Shown here piece after piece: positions 57,420-64,000 of a DNA stretch of 64,000 bases (position 1 is the stretch's first letter; each line of letters opens with the position of its first letter). A model generated the notes under the pieces. It made no database searches and was not told the DNA's origin. It saw only the letters and a list, made by a program, of their open reading frames with translations. The translations under genes were made by a program, and so were the position numbers. The DNA comes from Erigeron canadensis (lineage: Eukaryota; Streptophyta; Magnoliopsida; Asterales; Asteraceae): positions 16,678,001 through 16,742,000 of the forward strand of contig NC_057764.1 in NCBI RefSeq assembly GCF_010389155.1, in the 5' to 3' direction.

Positions 57420-59530
57420 TTCTTGTCATTTTGCTGAAAACACAAGACATGCATTTTTCAAATGATTCATCATTTGATTGTAAGATCCCTTTACGTTGAA
57501 GTCTTTCAATGCTTTTCTTGCTAACGACAATTCAAAAGATACGCATTTATCAAATGATTCATCATTTGATTTGTAAGATTTCTTCACATTGAAGACTTTT
57601 AATGCGTTTCTTGTCAAAACCACACATTTTTCAAATGATTAATCATTTGATTTGTAAGTTAACTTGACTCTTTTGCTATTGAATTATCATTTGAATCTCA
57701 TCAACACTTATAATTCAGTTAAGAAGATACTTGAAGAACTGGTTAAACCAACTTGCTTCTTCTTCTTGTTCACCTCAGCTAGATACTTAGGACAATTTTT
57801 TTTCCAGTGTCTCACTTTATCATAGTGATAACAAGACTGGTCTTTAGCCGTATGCTCCTTTTTCTAAAGGGTCTTTTAAGGTTTTGAGACTAAACACTTT
57901 GTTTTCTCTTACCAAAGTTCTTGCCTTTAGCTTTACGGTTGTTTTGCTTTCTAAGCCATTCCCCCCTTGATCATAAGAACTTGGGGTATCTCAGATTTCT
58001 TGGAAGGTTTTCCTCATACTAAATCAACTTGATATGAAGTCCAATTATGCTATGCAAATTGTAATTGTCTCTAATGCCTATAACAATCGGCAGAAGATAC
58101 GCAAAGTTTTAACCTTTCCATAATGCTCAAAGTGACTCTTCATCTTTAGTAGATGAGCACTCACCGGTTTCCCATACTCGTGTTCAAGGTATGGAGTGAC
58201 AATTCAACTCCAACTTGTTTTCCGTACATAGACTTGAGTTATTTGATCATATCACACGGATTTTGCAATCCGAATTGCTTTTTGAAGCTCAGGAGACATG
58301 TTTCTAGCATCAAATAAGCAACCTCAATATGTCTATTATACCGAGTATTTTATGCTTCCAACTGTAAAGTAGTGGCACTCGCATTAGGAATAGTGATATC
58401 TGAGTTTTAATGCCATCAACTTTTAGAACAATTCTCTATTGACAAAACAACCATTGAAATTTGTTTTAGAAAGTTTTTCCCTTTCTAGCATCGACCTGAA
58501 AGCCGATTGGTGTATGTTTTGTGATGGATTTGTTGCCTTTTACAAAATAAATTCAAGTTCAATTATCGGTATTTTCGATAATAAATCCTTAAGAAATTAA
58601 TTACCCAATGTTTATAAAATAAACAATTAATTTTATTAAGGCTAGGATCCAATTGACATACACTCATTTCATCAGTTGATCTGCTAGAAATGATTGCACT
58701 CAAAAGGTAAGTGACGAGCATTAATTGCATTACATGTGCAATTCCTAGTAAGAATGGGACTTACAAATGACACTTGATTCATCAAGTGATTTGTAGTCAT
58801 GTTTTGTCCCATTTATTGCCACGGGTCAAGGTCTCACCGCTTAACTCGCTTTAAGTCGTCCAACCAAAAATGCACACATTTGTCCACCACTGTGTACCAG
58901 TGATTGGGATTCACCTTGCAACTGCTATTTCACCACTGTGTACCAGTGAGTAAAACAACAGCCACAAGTGTTCTTTACGAGTTGGATGGCAAATGACTTA
59001 AGTTTATTGGGTCAATCAATTTGATGTGTGATCAAAAAGTTATGTTTGAAGATTCATGCATATCTTCTAAACATAATATGTTTATAAAACTCATTTTTAT
59101 TGCCTTCAAATACAAAAGAGCTCGGTAGCTCAATTTGAACTCACAAATAAGCGCAAGGGCAAAGGTTTGCAATGGACACAATTAAAACCCGCCCTTTTAG
59201 AAGGCTAGCGCACTACGACTTATACCTCTCTTAGAGTTTGTTTAAATGGGTGAGCCGGTGTATCTTTTGATTTTAGGGCACCAATTTTATAAACAAAATC
59301 ATTATTTCAATATAATTTAGTCAAGTTTAATTTTCCAAAAACAATTTTGCACACAATTTTCTTAAAGGCAAAACTAAACTTACTAAATATAAACACGTAA
59401 CAATTAGGTATCCATCCTAGATTAGACCACTATGGTTTAAGATTGACTCCCCTTTTTCAAGGAAAAGGACCCCATACATCAAGTAAACTTGATTGCGTAA
59501 GCCAAAATATAATAACAAATTTATCACGTA
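57420..59530 (-). pseudogene. Element I gag remnant
   Basis: No long ORF. A degraded zinc knuckle CYHYDKVRHWKKNCPKYL (second Cys now Tyr) lies at about 57775-57845. Gag-like pieces such as SPELQKQFGLQNPCDMI lie near 58230-58300. At 57440-57640 a CAAATGATTCATCATTTGAT palindrome recurs three times in a local duplication. Confidence 0.6.
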
Positions 59531-60186
59531 AACATATAGGATGTTGATTGGAAAATTCCAGCAGCTTCACGACCTATTTAGCCCTAGAAGATGGCCGAAC
59601 TGGGCTTAGAACAGAACTACAAAGTTGTAGCACTATGAGTCTAGTTTCTACAGTTCAAAGTACGACTTCTAACTCCTTACGGATTAAAAGTTATGGTCAT
59701 TTTAGTAGACTAGTGTCAAGCAACAACATTAACAAATAATTATCACATTGTCAAACAATTAATTATTTTAATTATCCACCTAAATAGACCTAGTGATCAA
59801 GTAATTTTATTATTATAACTATGTAATAATCATGAATTAATTGCATGTAAAAACTCATGATTATTATTTCTATTTAACAATTAAAATAAAGGTAATCCAT
59901 AAACGCATGCAATTAACACATTAATCATGCAATAAATCAAAACTTGCAATTAGGGTTTCCAAAAAAAAATTAAATTTTTTTTTAATTTCCAGATTTCGAA
60001 ATTAGGGTTTATCAAAAAAGTTAATTTAATTTTTTCTATTTCATTATTTTATTACAATTAAATCAATTAATTAATAAAATAACCAAGATAATTATATAAA
60101 GTTCTCGAAAAATATGAAACCCTAACCCTCCTTCAAGTTTTGATTTTCAGGTAATTAAAAATCACATGGGTGTCTCGTGATACAAC
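59531..60186 (-). other. Element I leader
   Basis: AT-rich leader between gag and PBS with no coding content. The plus-strand 59548-59739 ORF is not supported by any motif. Confidence 0.5.
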
Positions 60187-60872
60187 TGTTGGAATATATA
60201 ACAAATATCATTATTCACGAGTACGCAACGGAAGCAAATAAAAAACCATGTGATCAAATAATTAATCTTGAAATAGGATTAAGGAATACCTCTTAATGTA
60301 GATGAATAAAGTGAAGAAACTTTAAAAGGATTTGAAGTAAATCCTCTATGATTGCACACTAGACACCTCTTATATCGTATGCTAGTACCTTAATCACGAA
60401 CTGAACAACACTTTGTTTAAACCCTTTGCTAGCTAAGAACCGAAAATCCAAAAACCTTTGGAGAAGGGTTTTCGGCCGAATAGAAAAAGGGAGAGAAGGA
60501 GGAGATTTTCTTGTGTGAATTGAATGAAAAACCCTTGAATTAAGCCCTCTATATATAGGAAATAGTTAGGGTTAATTAGCTTGGTAAACAAGTTAAATCA
60601 AAGCCTAAAAAAAGCCTCTCAAAAACCGGCCCCCTTAGTCCAATTAGAGTTCAACCCTAATTATCTTATTTCACAATTAAACCTCCTTCTAACTAATTTA
60701 AATACAATTAACCCTTTAACTTATTTAAATTAATCATTTAGTGATCAAACTAATTAATATATTACTTTAATATATTAATTAATAATATAAAGTTACCGTG
60801 TTATTTCGTGTGACCCCGTATGTTTAAGTTATTTCCGGACATACGTTCATTTTACGTGATCATATAATAACG
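60187..60872 (-). repeat. Element I 5' LTR
   Basis: 686 bp. The inner end is TTCCAACA. The outer end is CGTTATTATATG instead of TGTTAGTATATG, i.e. the terminal T has mutated. The TSD ATATC follows at once, which confirms the border. Confidence 0.9.
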
Positions 60873-60877
60873 ATATC

Positions 60878-62330
60878 ATGTCATTTCCAACGCTTTAACG
60901 TATAGTTACATGTTTGCCTTTAGATGAAGGATGTTAATTAACCAGATACATCATACTCACAAAGAGGTAAATGAATTCATAAATGAAAGAGTTTTTTGGT
61001 TAAGATGAATCTCTTTTCTTTTCTTATCGCAATCATCTTTGAAGCTCAAATTTCTACATCCTAATCTCTTTGATTTCATCTATATATTTGGTAATTAGGG
61101 TGCTTTGATTTGGGTGATATATGTGACTGAAGATTGATCGATTTAAACATGTCTATATATGGGGTTTTATAATTTTATCTTGCTTATTACAATATTGGTT
61201 AGAAAATCTTATTACAACTAGATTGGTGTTCGCGGTGGTGACAGCGGCGATGTGATTTTTAACGTAAAACTAATTTCACTGCAGTCGAAGATGTGATGAA
61301 TTTTTGCGGTGGGATGTGAAAGGGGGGGGGGAGGGGCACGGATTGTGAGTTATGGTTTTTGCTTCGTGTTTCTGCATGAGAGAGATAGAGAATGAACTTT
61401 TGTAAGAGCATTTTAGTCACAGTTTATAAAATAGAAATAAGGATATATTGAGATGAAAGGTAAATTAGACATCAAATTCTTAAATTTAAGTGAGGGAGTT
61501 TAGTTTCTTTTATAAGAGATCGAGAGTATATATATTCCTTATTATTTTAAGCAATTTTTCAATGTAGGTTTTGGTGAAACCGCTAGCAGATATGTATCAT
61601 GTGAATAATAAATTAGAGAATATTATTGCATGGTTGGTTATCATCCATAGCCCCCAAATGAAACTAGAGTGTGTTTCTACTTTTGTATCTCTAGTTTAGC
61701 TTTTAATGTTATCTCCTCTTGTTGATTATTTTGTATTTGTTATTGTACTCTTTTGCGATTAGCACTTTACTAGCTCCCTTATTAATAAAAAAATTTAGTC
61801 GTTCCAAAAAAAAAGTGTTGTTGGACGGCTACTTGTTGTTGCTAGTTCATATATTTTTGGCAAGAACCAAACAACAAGCTATTTTCAATGGCTGTAAATC
61901 AGATAAAGGAAATGCTAAACAATTGTTTACAGTTTGAAATAGTCACCACCGGATATATAATAAAGGGCAGATATCCTAAACCCCCTAAATATCATGTATG
62001 CCCACATTATAAATTTTCAATAAAGACAATAGTAACTAGACGAGATACAGTCAACACCACTCGCTTACTGTCAGGCCACTTCAATCAATTTCAAGACTAC
62101 ACCAGAACACCCTTTTACGTGCCAAATAATAATAGCAATGGAGAAGGATAAAATATGTTATAACTCAAAAAAAAAACTGCCTTCTCCATGTGCAAAATGC
62201 ATACAAATATAAGAAAATGGTTTCTATCTATCCACTAAGCTAAAAAATAGGAGTTTTATAAGTCTAATTTATTTCAAATAAAGAATATAAAAACAAAGAC
62301 ACAATAAGAAAAATATAACTTCATTGAGTC
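60878..62330. other. Intergenic region
   Basis: AT-rich, with a run of 12-13 G at about 61321-61335. The plus ORFs 61719-61937 and 61888-62151 show no family motif. Confidence 0.45.
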
Positions 62331-62383
62331 CTCAGCAGCCCATTATGTTTGTCCATTAATCATCATTCCTGGCCCGTAGCAAC

Positions 62384-62560
62384 GTAACCCAAGAAGTGTC
62401 TACGCTTAGTGAATGACTCTGGTTAACAACAGCTAGTTCTCCTGCATATGTCGTTGGGGGTATATCAGGATAGTAACATTGAAGCTGGTAGGTGGTAACC
62501 ATGAAGTACAAAAGATTAAGCATTGGAACAATGACATAGATTAGAACATATTTGACTCAC
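62384..62560 (-). other. Exon-like open stretch, minus strand
   Basis: About 60 sense codons with no stop, ending in TAA. The minus frame reads PMLNLLYFMVTTYQLQCYYP and then PPTTYAGELAVVNQSHSL. The upstream limit is a stop or a possible AG acceptor near 62555. Composition is protein-like, but I do not recognise it. It could be a last exon of a lost gene. Confidence 0.25.
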
Positions 62561-62875
62561 TTAATTTCGACTCAGGTTTTCTTCTTATTAGTTGAGCTTA
62601 TATGCGTGTTGACATACATAAATTAATGTGACACACAACCACAATATTACTCGTAGGGGAATGATATCGTTATAACAATATTTAGTCATATACAACAATA
62701 GTTGCATTATATAGTTATACACTGTACAATAAAATTTGTATATTTGTTGTATATGACTAATTAATATTGTCGCAATATTACTCACCTTACTCGTATGAAT
62801 GTAAATGTTCTTTCTCTCTTTTTTTTTTTTATGTTTCTAAGTAAGAATTTTTTTTTTAACAACAATTTATCTATA

Positions 62876-63674
62876 TCTATCTCTACTACATTATAAAGAA
62901 TTTGTTCTCTCCAAATTTTTAAACATTCAACTTTTTAACTTTCAACTTTTCTCTCTCCTCAAATCTCAACCACTCATTTTTTTTCTCTCTTCTTCATAAA
63001 TCATTTTATTCCTCTAATTCATTCAAAACATTTTATCTCAAAAACCGCACGTCGATAAATTATAAATTTATATGGTTGTTCTTAAAATTTCATGCTCTTT
63101 CATTAGAGATGTCATTCGATATACTTTCGACGAACTTTTAAATCCGGGGACGGAGCCCGTACGGCTAAGGCATTTTGGCTATCACATTCTATGACCCATC
63201 ACGTCCTATGACTTATAGCCCCCACCATCTTATCGCTACAACGCGCGGGTACTTACTCTCGTACTATATTATAAAGCAAATCCACTTTTGAACTTTCAAC
63301 TTTTCAACATTCAACATTAATATTAAATCTCAACCACTTATTTTTTTTTCCCCCTCCTCAAATCCCAACCACTTATTTTTTTTCTGTTATCCATAAATCA
63401 TTTTATTCCTCTAATTCATTCAAAATATTTTATCTCAAAAACCGTACATTGATAAATTATAATAATTATATAGGTGTTTTTAAAATTTTATGCTCTGTCA
63501 TTAGAGATGTCATTCGATATACTTTCGACGAATTTTAAAATCCGAGGACGGAGCCTGGACGGCTAAGGCATTTGGCTATCACATTATATGACCTATCACC
63601 TCCTATTATCTATCATACTCTAAGATGTATCACCCCCACCATCTAATCGCCGCAAATGCGCGGGTACTTTGTCT
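62876..63674 (+). mobile_element. Helitron-like dimeric repeat (second locus)
   Basis: Starts TCTATCTCTACTACATT after an A. Two units of about 387 and 412 bp are joined at about 63262 (CTCTCGTACTATATT). Each unit runs from ATTATAAAG through CTCAAAAACCG, TTCGATATACTTTCGACGAA and GGACGGAGCC to a GCGCGGGTACTT hairpin region. The end GTACTTTGTCTCATT agrees with the 42010 copy. The plus orientation is opposite to the 52382-53378 copy. Confidence 0.5.
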
Positions 63675-63777
63675 CATTAAATATAAAAGCTAAGTGGTTG
63701 AAAAGGATTCAACCTTTAGAAAAAATGAGTGAAATTACATAATAAGAAGTGGATTTAGCCACTCAATCCATGAGATA

Positions 63778-64000
63778 TGTAATATCCCAAAACTTTTTGA
63801 CGTTGACTGTTAACTTGTCGTTAGCGACCGTTAGTTATTATGTGCTTTATATGTGCTTATGTGGATTAAATGATTAACGTGGAATATGTGTTAAAGTGAT
63901 TAAAGTAATGAAATAAAGTTGATAATGATCAATGAAGTCATTTAGTGATTCCGATAAGATATAAGAGTCGTTAAGTGTTCTCGTATGCGTTAAACGAGCA
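63778..64000 (+). mobile_element. Start of an LTR (cut by window edge)
   Basis: TGTAATATCCCAAAACTTTT at 63778 is a typical plant gypsy LTR start. The remaining 220 bases are non-coding. The rest lies beyond the window. Confidence 0.45.

Larger units (their letters stand above)
53418..60872 (-). mobile_element. Element I: complete but dead Ty1/copia element, TSD ATATC
   Basis: Two LTRs (53418-54090 and 60187-60872) flanked by ATATC (53413-53417 and 60873-60877). On minus, the order is gag remnant, integrase, RT, RNase H, which is the copia order. The PBS next to the 5' LTR is eroded (TTGTATCACGAGAC instead of TGGTATCAGAGCC). The polypurine tract AAGTGGGAGC is intact next to the 3' LTR. Numerous stops and indels are present. 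Confidence 0.92.

Noticed and set aside
61719..62151. Two overlapping plus ORFs of 72 and 87 codons
   Set aside because: AT-rich background with no motif; length is within chance expectation.

Overview
The window looks like nuclear DNA of a higher plant, most likely a eudicot. It is AT-rich, has plant-type GT-AG introns, and carries Ty1/copia and Ty3/gypsy LTR elements primed by initiator-Met tRNA or by a TGGCGCC-type site. It also has hAT, MULE and Stowaway-like DNA transposons, a dirigent-protein gene and a nuclear tRNA-Trp. Repeat style is compatible with Asteraceae, but this is an impression, not a proof. Nearly everything is mobile-element DNA. The only clearly intact genes are the dirigent gene (14678-15232, +) and tRNA-Trp(CCA) (41858-41929, +).

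Left edge, 1-13193: a cascade of five LTR retroelements in the same (minus) orientation. Each is interrupted by the next, so only the 5' side of each is visible. From right to left these are element E (LTR 12737-13193), D (LTR from 11949), C (LTR 10870-11822, gag to pre-integrase), B (LTR 7559-7881, gag to integrase) and A (LTR 606 to beyond base 1). The missing 3' halves should lie to the left of the window.

13194-19548: low-repeat island with the dirigent gene, a copy of its last 29 bp 0.6 kb downstream, and short repeat remnants.

19549-35106: a four-level nest with target-site duplications (TSDs) found at every level. Element F is a gag-only copia element (minus, TSD TCCAA). It contains element G, a gag-only gypsy-like element (plus, 20247-32637, TSD TTTCT). 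G contains a 4-kb hAT transposon (22983-26953, TSD CATACAAG) and a 2.9-kb solo LTR, H (29538-32469, TSD ATCAA). The gag frame of F resumes exactly on the far side of the 12.4-kb G insertion.

35107-43736: intergenic DNA with cryptic exon-like pieces, a foldback element (40448-41108), the tRNA and LTR/Helitron-like remnants. 43737-45017: a Pack-MULE with about 240-bp terminal inverted repeats (TIRs) that carries a 5' fragment of a TauD/TfdA (clavaminate-synthase-like) dioxygenase gene. 45403-51474: a decayed 6-kb MULE with a 10-bp TSD, holding a FAR1-type transposase pseudogene and a convergent Lys-rich partner gene. Its non-coding parts are filled with CAATCAAATTTGATTG-type palindromes.

51485-64000: two dimeric Helitron-like repeats, a Stowaway MITE inside one of them, a complete but dead copia element I (53418-60872, TSD ATATC, integrase Asp replaced by Asn), plain intergenic DNA, and the start of another LTR at 63778. 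Most broken frames carry nonsense codons that C-to-T or G-to-A changes could explain.
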